NCBI GenBank assembly: GCA_905250025.1 | Contig: CAJNOJ010000373.1 | Coordinates: 1 to 64,000, forward strand | From: Adineta ricciae | Lineage: Eukaryota; Rotifera; Eurotatoria; Adinetida; Adinetidae | Length of the DNA: 64,000 nt | Direction: 5' to 3' | Shown: positions 11,501 to 21,570 of the stretch, in pieces | Layout: every line of letters begins with the position of its first letter | How positions within the stretch are numbered: the first letter of the stretch is position 1 | Program-made: the position numbers and the translations under genes | Notes under the pieces: generated by a model | Databases searched by the model: none | Told to the model about the DNA's origin: nothing | What the model saw: the letters and a program-made list of their open reading frames with translations, nothing else

Positions 11501-14500
11501 CAGCGAGAAATTTCATTTTTATCAATAGTGGAGCGATACCCGTAATCGGCAAGCTGTCTGTTACTATTTGCTTATGCAAAAATGTCACTTTTGTAGTAAT
11601 TTTTTCCTCGGACGCTGCTAAAACTTGTTCGATGCGAGCTTTGAAGAGATTCACGTGCTTACTAAATGAAGCTAGGTGGTTATAGTAAATACGAAATTCA
11701 TCTGTGTCTTTTTGAGACAATTCTTCTTTTGATATCTTTTCAAGTAATTGATTGATGATTATTTCGATCTTTGCTTCCAAGACTTTCTCTAATCCATCAG
11801 TATCAATCATTGATGACAAAAAATCATTCAATTTCGAACCAATAGCTCTTAACGTGTTCATCGAAATAGCTAAATTCGCGTATAGTTCATTACGTTTGAC
11901 TTCAAATCGAATCGTATCATCAGTAACAAGCTCCACGTTGACTTGTTCGATGAAAACACGAACTAAGTTCTCTACTTCATCGATCATGTCTGTATGTTGA
12001 GTGAGATTTTTCGTTATACTAACGAAATTCTTCATAAACGGATGTTTCGATCGGCATTGCCTAATTTTCTCGAGACATGGATCCCACTTCTTTGAGATAA
12101 CCAGTAGTTGCCCTAATTGATGAAAATTCTTTGCATTCAAAGTAATTCGAAATCGTTTCTCGATATCTCGTAGATATCGGAACATGTTCTCCAGTTCCTG
12201 CGTGGCATCGTGTAAAATATCATCCGAGAATAGAAGAACGACCTTTTTATCAAATATTTCAGACGAATGAAGATAAACAAGAATATCATTAAATGCTGTT
12301 TCAACTGTAGACGCTTGTTCAATGGACGAAATTCCCGCAAGAATCTCACAACAGTTAAAAAAACGTCTTCTTGTTAGCTGAATAACACTCTGACTAATCT
12401 CTTCGGTTTCGGAAATCGAATTACTTAAATATTGTTTATACTCGAATATTTTCTTCATACAATCGAACGCTTTTGGTAGATTTCGCTCGTCTAGAGAAGT
12501 TTGAACAAGAGTTTGATAAGTAGAAAGTTTCTTTAAAACCTCCGCACGTAATCGATTGAAGAGTCCATCCAATTTTTCTTTTTGATACTCCTTAGCTAAT
12601 TTTCCAAGTTTTGCGATAATACGGTCATCATCGCTGAGATTCCTTAAGCACGCCTCTAAATCTTGGTTATATTCATTTTCTCGTTCAATAGTCTCGATCT
12701 GTAATTCATCAAGCTTGGATTGAAATGTAGTTTTCAAGTCATCGGGTAAATATTGTGCAACATTATTTAACATACGTATCTTATGAGTCCGTTCGACCAA
12801 CGGAGACGTGCGTTCCTTTTCTATCGTTGTTATTAAGTATTGCTGAATTTTTTGCGATAAGTCTTGATGAGCTTTCGCGTATTTTGCACCGCTTTGTGAT
12901 GCCGCTATTTCCAATTTTTTCAAAATCGTTTTCGGCGGGTTGAGTACATAATTATACATATCATCGAGACTGTAGCGACTCCAAATTTCAGGAACAATAT
13001 TATTCATTCGCTCATTAATGGTTTCCAATCTGTTGAAAACCTCTTCCGATTTACAATGTTCCGCTAGTTTTCGATGGAGACCAACAACGATGTCTATCAA
13101 TTGCTGTGCTTCAACAAAACGATCTGTGTCTAATAGATACCCAATCGATTCGATATTACTCAAGAAGATGACTGAAAGAGTTTTATCAATACGTTGGGAA
13201 AAGTTTCGAAGACGATCACAAGTATATTCATCTAGTAAGTTCATAATTAACGGTTTTTCCAAGACGAATCGAACCTTATTAATCTTAGATTTCAGATTTT
13301 GAACACATTGTTGATTTTGTTCGTCTTTCTGCAACTTCTCTTCGAGATTATTGACATCACGTTCAATATCATTCATTAAGTTATGTAGAGAAGATTGAAG
13401 ACTATATTTAATATGCGCAAAATGTAAAGGATTAACGAATTTCTCATCCATATGTGATAGTTGTGCATCAACGTTGTCATATTCACTCTTGTCTATACAA
13501 GCAAGAACAATAGCTGATGCTTTTTCGCAATCTTGGATTAATTCGAATTGATACTTTTTATATAATTCTTGATATCCATTCAACAGAAAATCTCCTTGCA
13601 AAAATCGATCGATGCAAGTCAATGTTTGTGCAATGAGCAAATGATCCCGTAGTTCTCTACTTTGACCAGAAGATTTGTATTGCTCCATTCTACTCTTCAA
13701 CGTTTCGTAATAATCGCGATATTGCTGTTGATGACTCTTTAATTTCTCCTGACCGTCAATATGTTCATAAACTTCGGAAAATCTCGAAAGAAAATCGAGC
13801 GCTTGTAAGTGGATTTCGATGTCTTGTGAATATTTCGAAGAATTTTCACGTCGATAATTTTCGATCTCAGTCGCGCGGGCAAAAACTTCGTTGATTTTCT
13901 GTTCTAATGAACTTATGAAGTTATCTAAATACTGTTTCACTATTTCAATTGCATCATCGGCAATCACTCTAATCCGATCATAACCTATCTGTTCGCAGTT
14001 TTTAAAATAAATCAAAGCATTATTTGCCGCTAACATTTGTGATTTGTCGACTAAGCCTTTGCTTGATTTGTATTTTCGACGTTTTATCGGGACATTCGTT
14101 GTGTCGGATGATCGAGAGTCTGGTTCGCTGGATTGCTGATGCATTTGAGAATCATTCATTACTTTTTCTTGTTTATTGAGACTCTCTAATTCTCTCTTGA
14201 ACTTTGCGATCGTCTTCCTTACAGCATCGATGTTATGATAACCCTTCTGGAGTAAATAAGTTGTTGCCACAGGTTTTACTTTTTCGGTTTGCTTTATCGT
14301 GCGCGAAAAAACTTTTACTGCTGCATTCAATAGACCGTTACCGTACAGAATTCTCTCGTATTCGTCGACATACGATTCAAGTCTGCGTACGCTTTCCTGT
14401 AACTGTCTTTTGTCACTTCTGATGCTTTCTAATGTTGGCTGTTGTTCAACGAACAGATAGGTCGACATATCGACATCTATACTATTCTGTGAATGTGAAC

Positions 14501-17500
14501 GAGTAAATACTGATGTTGTCTCTAAAAATTGTCTCGGATCAGTCGTTTCTTGACGATCTGTTTCATCAGAACAAGCGAAATCTGCCGCAACTTCATTGTA
14601 AACAAGTCGTATACGATAAACAACATGGTTTAACATTCGATGCCGATACATGGCTAGTTCCTGTGTATCAGGTTGTAAGGTACACAAATACTCCGTTTTC
14701 TCAAGAATTTCTTTCGCTACAATGATACGATCAGGATATTTCAAACTTAAGTCGAGTCTTTTTAGACGCTGTTCGAACTGACCTACACATTCGGTAAATT
14801 CTTCATTAAGACGATGCATCGCAGTATCATAGGAGCCTGGTAATATAGTATTCATCCATTTTGCATTCTCTAGAAGTTTAAATGAATGCAAAAGTTCTTT
14901 ACAGTCGATGTTTCCTGATTGATGATCAATAGTGTCGAGAGATTGACGTGTATTGCGTTGTAGTTGAGTCATATAACTCCGAATGCTTTCAATGATATTA
15001 TAATATACTGTCACAGTTCTTATTTCAACTTCGGGTATTTTATGAATAGTTTTTATATTTTCAATGGTTTGATGAATGATATCTAAGGTATTATCTTCAT
15101 TTGTTTCGATCAGATTCGCGATTTGTTGGATTAGTTTATCGAAGCACTCGATGATCTTAGTCAGAAATAGCTCGTAGATGCTATCTAAATCTTGACAGCA
15201 TTCTTTTGTCTCATCGCACTTTGCTAGATGTTTTGAGATAACTTCTCGGAGCGCGTATGTTTCTTTGGCTGATCTTAAGACGCCGATAATGTCTTGTAAG
15301 ATTTTCACGTCATCGCTACTGATTCGACTCTTCGCTAAAGTAACGTTGACTTGATCGGAATATTGACTTAAACGTCGTAGAAGTGATTGGACTGTGTTAT
15401 TATATTTCGCAACGATTGAGTCATGGATATGGATTTGTAAATTATCAACAGCTTTGGATATTTTCAAGAGAACCTCAGCAATCGATTTGAAATCGTTCGT
15501 TAGAATAATCTCTTGTCCGGATTGTAAAAGCTCTTGAAAACGTTTCTCGTATTTCTGACAAGAACTTGCATAATTCTGTTCGAACTCTCGGAAAGAAGCT
15601 TTCAACAGACGGATATTTTCTAAGTAGACTGCTATCATAGGACTGTGTAATTCTTCACTTTGCAAAGCAATTCGTCTGGCTTCGAGCTGTGAATCAATGC
15701 CATGCTTCAACGTAGTCGATGGAGATAAAGACGAGCCTAAGTGTTGTTTGACAGCCTCAGTCTGTTGAAGATATTCTACTGCAATTTTATAATCTTGAAG
15801 GTCATCTTCTTTTAATCCATCTTGACTATTTATGACACGAGCAAAATTGTTCAGTACTTCATGACAAAATTCCTGAATTTTGTCGTGAATTGAACTTTTG
15901 CATTTATTATAAATTTCGCGAATATCATCCTGTTTCAGGAGATCGTTCAGCTTTTTTAAATCGTTCAAATAATAAGAAACTAAATGCATATCTTTCAGTT
16001 TCATTCCACAGTCGATCGCCCCTCTATCGCGTTGAATATGCTTATTAATAGTTTCGCGCGTGTCACTACTCATAGGAAAGCGAAATACTTCTTCGGGATG
16101 TTCAATTCCTGTTCCACTCTTCAAGATTTTCATCAATGTACTTGGGTGATCACGAATAGGATGGACCTTTAATTCGGTTCTCCCAGTTTTTGCAATCATA
16201 TCTTTTAAAACTGCGACAAAAGGCTTGTTACTTGCCAAAACTTCATCTCTATCTACTTTTGACATTTTAATATCGAGAAGTTCAGCGTTTACATTGATCT
16301 CGGAAGGATATTTTGTAAATGCATAGAATATCGACTCGAATTTATTTTCTATTCGGTCTACCATGTTGACTAAGATGTTCGTTAACTTCTGAATGCCCTG
16401 TCCTCGGTCGCCTAAGCTCTTATAACTTGATAAAACAAGTAATTTGACACTTTTTGTCTGTTTGAGAGCTTCAATAACTCCTAATGAATTGGCGATATCG
16501 ACTTCGGGACCTGCTGTATCACCAAAGCCTGGTGCATCACATAGAACAACATCTCCGTCTTCGCAACTACCGAGAATGTCTTTTAGTTGTACCGTCACAG
16601 GCGCGATATATCGCGTTTCTGATCTATTGAATGGAGAACTGATGACGTTCGTCAATCCAGGATCTTTTCCTATGTCATCAGTTGTAATATGAACTAAAAA
16701 GCGTCCCGACGCAATCTTAACCTTCTTTTGGGTCATGCGACATCCTGCTAAAAATTGAATCATAGTCGATTTACCAGATCCAGTTTCACCTAAGAGAAGG
16801 ACGATATCTTGATTACGAATTAAATCCGCAGCTTGGTTGGCTTTCAACACTAGTCTTTGCATTTCTTGAACGTGTAATGGGCGAATTCGTGTCAACAGCT
16901 TACTCAAACAAGTTACGACAGATGAATCATTACTATTCTCGATGTTTGTATTCAATTCTTGAAATCTCGTTTGAGTCCATTCGGAGAAAAATTGCTCTCG
17001 TATCATCTGTTCTCTAAGTTTTTGCAACAGTTCAATTTCTGAATCTCTCGTTAATGAAGAAGCTCCTTCTAACTGTTTTTCGTTGAAGTGTATGAGAAGC
17101 TCCAAAATTGTTTTCTCAGCGCATGGTGGAATAGAATTACAATCAGTACGAAGGTTTTCAATGTACGAACGTCTCGCACCTCGATCATCAAAACCTTCAT
17201 TCAGAATTCCTATTTGCAGTTCATCTGTATTCTGCAAGTTATGTGATTCCAAATTATGTTCTAAGGAATCTAATCGGGGATAAAGTTCGTTTCCGTTACC
17301 TTCGTTTGGAATGTTATTTATTGATGAAGTAATAGACGTCACTGGAGTGATTTTCGATAAGTCAACATTGATACCTGCTAATAAGCTTTCAATCGTTATT
17401 GCCGCACTATTGACCGCATCATGTTGTTGTGGCAAATCTTTCACCTGCAGAGTGCACTCCGAATAAACTTCTTTGAACTGGCTTTGTAATTTGTTTGGTA

Positions 17501-17813
17501 TGATACCGTTCACTGGATCTGTATATTCAGCTCTGTTGATCGATCCATCTGCGTTAAATTCCAGTAGGATTCCGGTACAATGAGAGTTCCCGAAATAGTA
17601 TGGAATAAGTATGATGCGTTCCCCATTATGCTCGATGCTCTCGTTTTCTAAGGATGATTGAAATCGATCCGGATCATCGTGTCTAACCACCGGTAAAACA
17701 TGAATGGGTTTGGTACTATCGTCTGGAAAGTGTTTGCACCACTCTCTGAGTTTGTCCACTAGAACTGTTTGAATATCACTGTACTGATATTGTGGAACAT
17801 TTGACGACGCCAT
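8562..17813 (-). CDS. Giant GTPase - coiled-coil - SecA-type ATPase - VWA-like protein
   Basis: One uninterrupted frame of 3083 codons with no intron. Residues about 60-145 resemble Ulp1/C48-type peptidases (HC at 78-79, YTDP at 97-100, QQ at 129-130), but the expected Cys-Gly is Ser-Ala (136-137), so it is probably inactive. Residues about 330-560 form a P-loop GTPase: GETGSGKST at 342-350 and DAPGFGD from 426. Residues about 560-2250 are mostly charged helix, likely coiled coil. Residues about 2240-2830 match the SecA motor: GTGEGKS near 2336, LIDEVD near 2441, VTGTLKT, GRGTDF, and GRSARQGD near 2764. The last 200 residues look like a VWA fold whose metal site is degraded (ISGPGS). SecA drives protein export in bacteria and plastids and is not expected in animals. 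A role in a large NTP-driven machine is inference. The neighbouring genes carry introns, so bacterial or protist ancestry of at least the SecA part is plausible. Confidence 0.85.
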   Translation of the reverse strand: MASSNVPQYQYSDIQTVLVDKLREWCKHFPDDSTKPIHVLPVVRHDDPDRFQSSLENESIEHNGERIILIPYYFGNSHCTGILLEFNADGSINRAEYTDPVNGIIPNKLQSQFKEVYSECTLQVKDLPQQHDAVNSAAITIESLLAGINVDLSKITPVTSITSSINNIPNEGNGNELYPRLDSLEHNLESHNLQNTDELQIGILNEGFDDRGARRSYIENLRTDCNSIPPCAEKTILELLIHFNEKQLEGASSLTRDSEIELLQKLREQMIREQFFSEWTQTRFQELNTNIENSNDSSVVTCLSKLLTRIRPLHVQEMQRLVLKANQAADLIRNQDIVLLLGETGSGKSTMIQFLAGCRMTQKKVKIASGRFLVHITTDDIGKDPGLTNVISSPFNRSETRYIAPVTVQLKDILGSCEDGDVVLCDAPGFGDTAGPEVDIANSLGVIEALKQTKSVKLLVLSSYKSLGDRGQGIQKLTNILVNMVDRIENKFESIFYAFTKYPSEINVNAELLDIKMSKVDRDEVLASNKPFVAVLKDMIAKTGRTELKVHPIRDHPSTLMKILKSGTGIEHPEEVFRFPMSSDTRETINKHIQRDRGAIDCGMKLKDMHLVSYYLNDLKKLNDLLKQDDIREIYNKCKSSIHDKIQEFCHEVLNNFARVINSQDGLKEDDLQDYKIAVEYLQQTEAVKQHLGSSLSPSTTLKHGIDSQLEARRIALQSEELHSPMIAVYLENIRLLKASFREFEQNYASSCQKYEKRFQELLQSGQEIILTNDFKSIAEVLLKISKAVDNLQIHIHDSIVAKYNNTVQSLLRRLSQYSDQVNVTLAKSRISSDDVKILQDIIGVLRSAKETYALREVISKHLAKCDETKECCQDLDSIYELFLTKIIECFDKLIQQIANLIETNEDNTLDIIHQTIENIKTIHKIPEVEIRTVTVYYNIIESIRSYMTQLQRNTRQSLDTIDHQSGNIDCKELLHSFKLLENAKWMNTILPGSYDTAMHRLNEEFTECVGQFEQRLKRLDLSLKYPDRIIVAKEILEKTEYLCTLQPDTQELAMYRHRMLNHVVYRIRLVYNEVAADFACSDETDRQETTDPRQFLETTSVFTRSHSQNSIDVDMSTYLFVEQQPTLESIRSDKRQLQESVRRLESYVDEYERILYGNGLLNAAVKVFSRTIKQTEKVKPVATTYLLQKGYHNIDAVRKTIAKFKRELESLNKQEKVMNDSQMHQQSSEPDSRSSDTTNVPIKRRKYKSSKGLVDKSQMLAANNALIYFKNCEQIGYDRIRVIADDAIEIVKQYLDNFISSLEQKINEVFARATEIENYRRENSSKYSQDIEIHLQALDFLSRFSEVYEHIDGQEKLKSHQQQYRDYYETLKSRMEQYKSSGQSRELRDHLLIAQTLTCIDRFLQGDFLLNGYQELYKKYQFELIQDCEKASAIVLACIDKSEYDNVDAQLSHMDEKFVNPLHFAHIKYSLQSSLHNLMNDIERDVNNLEEKLQKDEQNQQCVQNLKSKINKVRFVLEKPLIMNLLDEYTCDRLRNFSQRIDKTLSVIFLSNIESIGYLLDTDRFVEAQQLIDIVVGLHRKLAEHCKSEEVFNRLETINERMNNIVPEIWSRYSLDDMYNYVLNPPKTILKKLEIAASQSGAKYAKAHQDLSQKIQQYLITTIEKERTSPLVERTHKIRMLNNVAQYLPDDLKTTFQSKLDELQIETIERENEYNQDLEACLRNLSDDDRIIAKLGKLAKEYQKEKLDGLFNRLRAEVLKKLSTYQTLVQTSLDERNLPKAFDCMKKIFEYKQYLSNSISETEEISQSVIQLTRRRFFNCCEILAGISSIEQASTVETAFNDILVYLHSSEIFDKKVVLLFSDDILHDATQELENMFRYLRDIEKRFRITLNAKNFHQLGQLLVISKKWDPCLEKIRQCRSKHPFMKNFVSITKNLTQHTDMIDEVENLVRVFIEQVNVELVTDDTIRFEVKRNELYANLAISMNTLRAIGSKLNDFLSSMIDTDGLEKVLEAKIEIIINQLLEKISKEELSQKDTDEFRIYYNHLASFSKHVNLFKARIEQVLAASEEKITTKVTFLHKQIVTDSLPITGIAPLLIKMKFLAENLSMFDRKICDEIDETLKTYKDQRGILSIMALVVELEKDGIGMRLISEHSCLSGESWRRRRDKMQKQDDIDYVLRELSGDAICLQTLRTRYETFRKKYDELITENLRSIDVTRENKSVDVGALVTQIKFMTGSVIDTSKEIIWQYSFEQKIPQLVAYIFAVWTLKNTQHYNTARGIDAAKSYLLIPHVGQVITIFRLLGIGYTSNTMTRIFRSTSTKKISESLVNNLVEIGTGEGKSVVMAITACVFALTGIDVNCSCYSKVLSTRDKKDFKSVFEALGVENRIKYGTFDKLCEQFLNEKCNIRDQVSEMITKNKDTLPNIDKANGTNRTNPKVLLIDEVDVFLSDRFYGGTYRPVVILNDPPIRALLSAIWEKKESITANEVKSLPAYQTCAFQYSDWIFIFHEAIKDMVGALRSFKSPKYIVRNNKICYVQDESVVDSIVYGYNTMWAYYDEHSKGNITENSLEENVGLLVNCGEFCYAEMPHDFAYIAGVTGTLKTLAKSEKYTLTNVYQIHEHTFMPSVFAKSNRTYDSSTDVEVMNDSEYFIRIRREIDSIRQAERAILVFFKSQDALIAFYNSVELSSLKESVQLITEEVSTEDRDRCVKHAARQGQVTLITRIFGRGTDFICDTPQVLAKGGVHVLQTFFSMELAEEYQIMGRSARQGDRGSYRMIILDKDLEWVFGLTWKDKLPTIERSKLYETLHTARQAIYESKCSAKNLSLEQRKLEHQVSKDFVSALCKGNIRTVKRFLGKRNKGIDLLDDSSRTLVLISGPGSLYVLLSSMKEIICTIFQRASAILDKMDLPSDVIQMQIAVYQNCTVRGNEVLQYSSWHSKGSSLRAFLNTINYARSALENSMEVNLPNIDVIEKSLSQVIFIGSASVNITRERSDDEYSDSLHEIKRLIEKKIPIHTLYLNHSAKDSFQQIATQTGGRCEQLDIFSSHGAELLTQFITEEVLRKAAGIQGNNAVQLYRTSYVK

Positions 17814-18357
17814 GCAAATGTTAGTATGCTGTATAATGAGTTTTAGTGTTGCCTTTTTACTAAGTAAAATACGAATGCCGAAATTACAACAGAGTTTAGC
17901 TTATGTTGGAAAAAGTAAGATGCCTTTCGCTTCGTATCTCAAGACTTTTCACTGATAATTACTCTGTGTTTTATCCCATAAAAAAAACTGATAAGTGTTT
18001 GTCAACTAATGAAATTCTTAGGTTTTGTCACCTTAAGCACACAGTCATACAGAAAATGAAGTTCGACGAAACAATACAAATCAGGTGTGATGTTAAATGA
18101 CGACAAGGAAAAGATATATACGATAAGGACCGAAAACAAGAATGTCGAATAGAGTAAATGATGAGTAAGAAAATATCAAAAATGAGATTATTAAGTTTTA
18201 TTATAATAATCCAATATTATGAACGAATTTGCTGATTCAAAGAATTAAGACAACAGAAGAAAAACGGAAAGGAATTAAAAGAATGCGAGCGGTGGAGTCT
18301 TCATTATAAACACGTCTCATCCACATCTATGGCTACTATACATTCATACCCTCAGCC
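17814..18357. other. Short intergenic stretch
   Basis: This stretch separates the start of the giant gene from the stop codon of the DUSP gene on the same strand. It is matched by 27627-28130 in the second copy. I see no gene or RNA in it. A TTTTATTATAATAA region near 18190 could serve as 3' processing sequence for a neighbour. Confidence 0.4.
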
Positions 18358-18966
18358 TCACTCTTCGGTTGCATATTGTTTCAATTGTCGCACGAATCCA
18401 TCGTTTGGTCGGATGTTCGGACGTGCTCTTTTCACTAGTTGATACGCATCTTCATACGGCATTCGACGTGTGCCTATCAGATAAGCTAAGACTATGCTCG
18501 AACTCCGCGAAATGCCCGCATTGCAATGCACCAGTACACATCCATTATCAGCCAGTGCTTGTTCGATGAATTGATTGGTTTGTGCAAAGACTTTCGAAAT
18601 ATTTGTTTCAGGCACATCTAATAATTCAATATTCAAATAATTGTATCGGTCAGGGAAGGCATTTTCGATTCCCGTTGCTACATTGAGTATATGTGTGATT
18701 TTACATTCGTTGAGACCCGGGAGATTCGATGCTGCGTCTTGTGAACCGATGTAAACACCATCTATAACACGATGAAGTTTTTCATCAGGTGAGTTGTCAA
18801 TGACCATAAATGCACCATTCGAGTCACTTGGTTGGTCATGTGTTTCGAATGTTCCATCATCAGATTTACTCTCATGATGAGTTTGACCTAATGAGTTGGT
18901 AACACGGGTAACGGTCGGGCGAAGTTTCAATCGAGAACCGACCTGAATATCAGAAAGAAAGGACAT
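18358..18966 (-). CDS. DUSP19: DUSP19-like dual-specificity phosphatase (copy 1)
   Basis: 202 residues in a single exon. The catalytic loop HCNAGISRSSS matches the HCxxGxxR signature of Cys-dependent phosphatases. The general-acid Asp is expected in the LLDVPETNIS loop. The sequences VYIGSQDAA, THILNVA, VLVHCNAG and the end VKRARPNIRPNDGFVRQL correspond closely to vertebrate DUSP19 (SKRP1), a small atypical phosphatase linked to stress MAP kinase signalling. Length is also close to the family (about 200-220). The N-terminal 70 residues are polar and variable. No signal peptide or TM is present, so it is cytosolic. The second copy at 28131-28739 is intact too and differs by a few substitutions. 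Confidence 0.85.
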   Translation of the reverse strand: MSFLSDIQVGSRLKLRPTVTRVTNSLGQTHHESKSDDGTFETHDQPSDSNGAFMVIDNSPDEKLHRVIDGVYIGSQDAASNLPGLNECKITHILNVATGIENAFPDRYNYLNIELLDVPETNISKVFAQTNQFIEQALADNGCVLVHCNAGISRSSSIVLAYLIGTRRMPYEDAYQLVKRARPNIRPNDGFVRQLKQYATEE

Positions 18967-19118
18967 TTCAACTGTGATCTGCTGTATTACAAATTCCTAC
19001 AATCAATCTTTGTTATTCAATGGCCGTGATCATCGACAAATTGTATATTTCTGCAAACGGAGATGTCGCTCTACTCAATGCGCATATCTCCCATTTATTG
19101 ATACAATTAGTAAAAGAA

Positions 19119-19655
19119 TTAGAAGAGTCGAACACGATCCGGATACATCGAAAAAATGACGATGAATTTCCATGGCAAAGGACAATTATTCAAATCAACT
19201 TTCATCGTATCGCCTGTCTTTCTTGTTTCATTCTTTATCCGAATAAGTTGTTGATCACAATCAATGATCAACTCGAGTATATCCCCCGTTTCCGCACCTG
19301 CCCACTTGTCTTTTGGCACTTTTTTATGTTGACCATTTTCTACAATAGTTGTTTTATCTTCCCAATCGTGAGACGATGTTTCCCACGCATAGGTCGAAGG
19401 TGTCCTGTTAAAATATTGATCTGTAGCAGTGACATTTGCCGAGATAACACCGACGAGGATTATATTTGCTTCTTTATCCTCTCCAATCGGTTCTAGCTGA
19501 AATCGGATGCGGTGTTGACCGCTCGAGTACTTCTGTTGACCACGAGCATAATCACCGCCGTACGTAGCGCGAAGTTTTTCAAACACTTGATACTTATTAC
19601 GTAACGAATGTCCATATCCTTCCGTTTGATCGAATCGTTCGACTGTTTCCATCAT
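19119..19655 (-). CDS. SPRY/B30.2-like domain protein (copy 1)
   Basis: 178 residues from the ATG at 19655. The frame is open slightly further upstream but has only a GTG there. The body has the strand pattern of a B30.2/SPRY domain: HRIRFQLEPIG, IILVGVIS, STYAWETSSHDW, a GDILELIIDCDQQLI strand pair, and CPLPWKFIVIFS near the C-terminus. SPRY domains bind peptides or partner proteins. Here the domain is nearly the whole protein, so it probably acts as a free-standing adaptor. There is no membrane segment. The second copy at 28892-29428 is almost identical and keeps the frame. Confidence 0.65.
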   Translation of the reverse strand: MMETVERFDQTEGYGHSLRNKYQVFEKLRATYGGDYARGQQKYSSGQHRIRFQLEPIGEDKEANIILVGVISANVTATDQYFNRTPSTYAWETSSHDWEDKTTIVENGQHKKVPKDKWAGAETGDILELIIDCDQQLIRIKNETRKTGDTMKVDLNNCPLPWKFIVIFSMYPDRVRLF

Positions 19656-19916
19656 GATGAGCACAAGATTTGTAATGATTTAGTAACCCGTTTATTTATT
19701 ACTACACACAAAGTAGAAATTACGATTGTATTGTTTGAATGATAATACAAAAATAAGAAAATAAAGCTCGAGAGATACTATCAGTGTGTGTTTTTTTTCG
19801 TATGACGAAGAGAAAAATATCGATGATTACACAGAACAACGAAAAAATGTTGTTTGTTTGTTTTTCACTGGTCACACTGAGCAACGATAACTTCAGACAG
19901 ACAACGCGAATGACAA

Positions 19917-20805
19917 TTACTTAGATTTCGCTTTTCTCGAAAAATCTGCACATAATAACCGATAAAGAAGATAAGGATTCATTATCCATAGAGCCGGGAG
20001 ACAAATATACGCAATATATTTATAATAGTAAACGCCAATGCGTTCTCCGTCATGATATACACCAAGACTAATACACGCTAACATTCCAAACCGACAAATA
20101 ATAAAAGTAATTTGATTGATATACATGTTCAATCGAACAATTTGATTGTGAGGTGAAATGTTGTATAATTCAAATAATCTTCGCATGTGTAGAAAGATGG
20201 AATTGAATTCAGCAAGGAGTGTCAATGTTTGATAACCGACATTCTTTAGACGAACGATATTTGGACCGAAAGTGAAGATAACCTTTGAAAAACGAATGAA
20301 CACTTCGTATTCACTCTACCAAAGATCAATCGAAGACTTACGATCACATGATGCAACACCATTTGCCACAAATCAGCTCCCCGACGATTGGAGATAATAT
20401 CCATTGAATCATAACAAAAGTAGCCTAAATAGACGAGAAAAGATAACAGATCATTGTTTGAAAATCCATTCGGATAATATAACCGAAAGAAAAACAACCA
20501 ATTAAGTAAGTCAGCCAAGTGATGTGTCCGATATAATCGTTGTGAATGTCAGGCGAATAGATCCAAAGACTGTAAATAGCCAGAGTACCAGCGATTAACG
20601 CATGTAGGAAGCTCATCCATATGTTTGTTCGTTTACATCGTTCGACATTGGGATCGGTGAAACAAGTGCGAACAAACGGCGATGGTGACGAATCTTTTTG
20701 ATGTGTTGAAGTCATTAGCAGATGGCATATGTAACGGCAGACGACGAAGAAGAAAAACGAAAATATGACAAAGACAAAGCCAATGAGATTAGTGATCATC
20801 ATCAT
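19917..20805 (-). CDS. TLC-domain multi-pass membrane protein (copy 1)
   Basis: I infer three exons: 20499-20805, 20342-20424 and 19917-20282. They join in phase to give 251 residues. Introns are 74 and 59 bases, with acceptors TATTTAG and TCAAAG; the first donor is GTTGTT and the second GTAAGT. The product has about six hydrophobic segments and the TLC features: GYFCYDSMDI, the HH pair in WQMVLHHVI, and LLAEFNS before the last helices. The TLC fold occurs in ceramide synthases, TRAM and the TLCD/TMEM56 group. The size and the missing Lag1 motif favour a TLCD-type protein acting on membrane lipids. The same exon structure holds in the second copy at 29698-30583, which supports the model. Confidence 0.7.
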
Positions 20806-21570
20806 GTCTCAGGTATTTTCTAGATGAAGAAAAATGAAATGACATTGATAGTACTTGTTAGATACATACAGAGCAAAATAATATTTGATTTTCTACATGT
20901 GCAAGAACAGTTTAGAATCGATCGTTCTGTCACGTGCTGCGAGAAGTAAATGACGATTCAAGGACAAGTGATTCGTAAGCAAATAGAAACGAAAACATCT
21001 TTGTTACATCAAAAACGTCACTCGTACTTTATTGTGTTCGGCAACTTTGATCTTGTTTTACATGTTCGACTCTCCTAAACACGCGTGTGCAAAATTAAAA
21101 AAAATCGTACTTTTAACTTTCTGTAGTTCAATAGGCGATTAATAGTGACCGTTTTCATTCATTTGTACAAAAAAATCCCATGTGGAGAAAGAACAGAATG
21201 CGTGCGTGAGTGTTGCTTCGGTTGACTAAACCGTTTAGACAAGTGGATGTTTTTTTTTTGTATCAAAAATCATACGATGTGAATAGGTTAAGAAGATATA
21301 TACGAAAAAACTATTTTATGCATGTTTTTACTTATCAACATCGATAGACACGCATTCGAATGCTTTATCAGACAGAGCAGAACTTCCGAAGTTTAGAAAA
21401 TGTTACTGGGAGTCGTGTACGCTCAACCTAACTTTATGAATAACATCAAATCGGTAGCTGATGCTCTCTTATAGTGAGCAATAAACAACGAACAAGATTA
21501 TATCAATGTGAATCGATTAAAAAGCATTTTATTGGTGGATTTAAACTTTTAATAACTGAATAATTTTTCA
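20806..21570. other. Intergenic stretch
   Basis: This 765-base stretch lies between the start of the TLC gene and the end of the receptor gene. It is matched by 30584-31346 with many small differences. I see no exon or RNA gene. Confidence 0.4.

Noticed and set aside
9789..17283. Many plus-strand open frames of 60-95 codons across 9.8-17.3 kb
   Set aside because: They are antisense to the intact 3083-codon gene and show no motifs; they are shadows of its codon usage.
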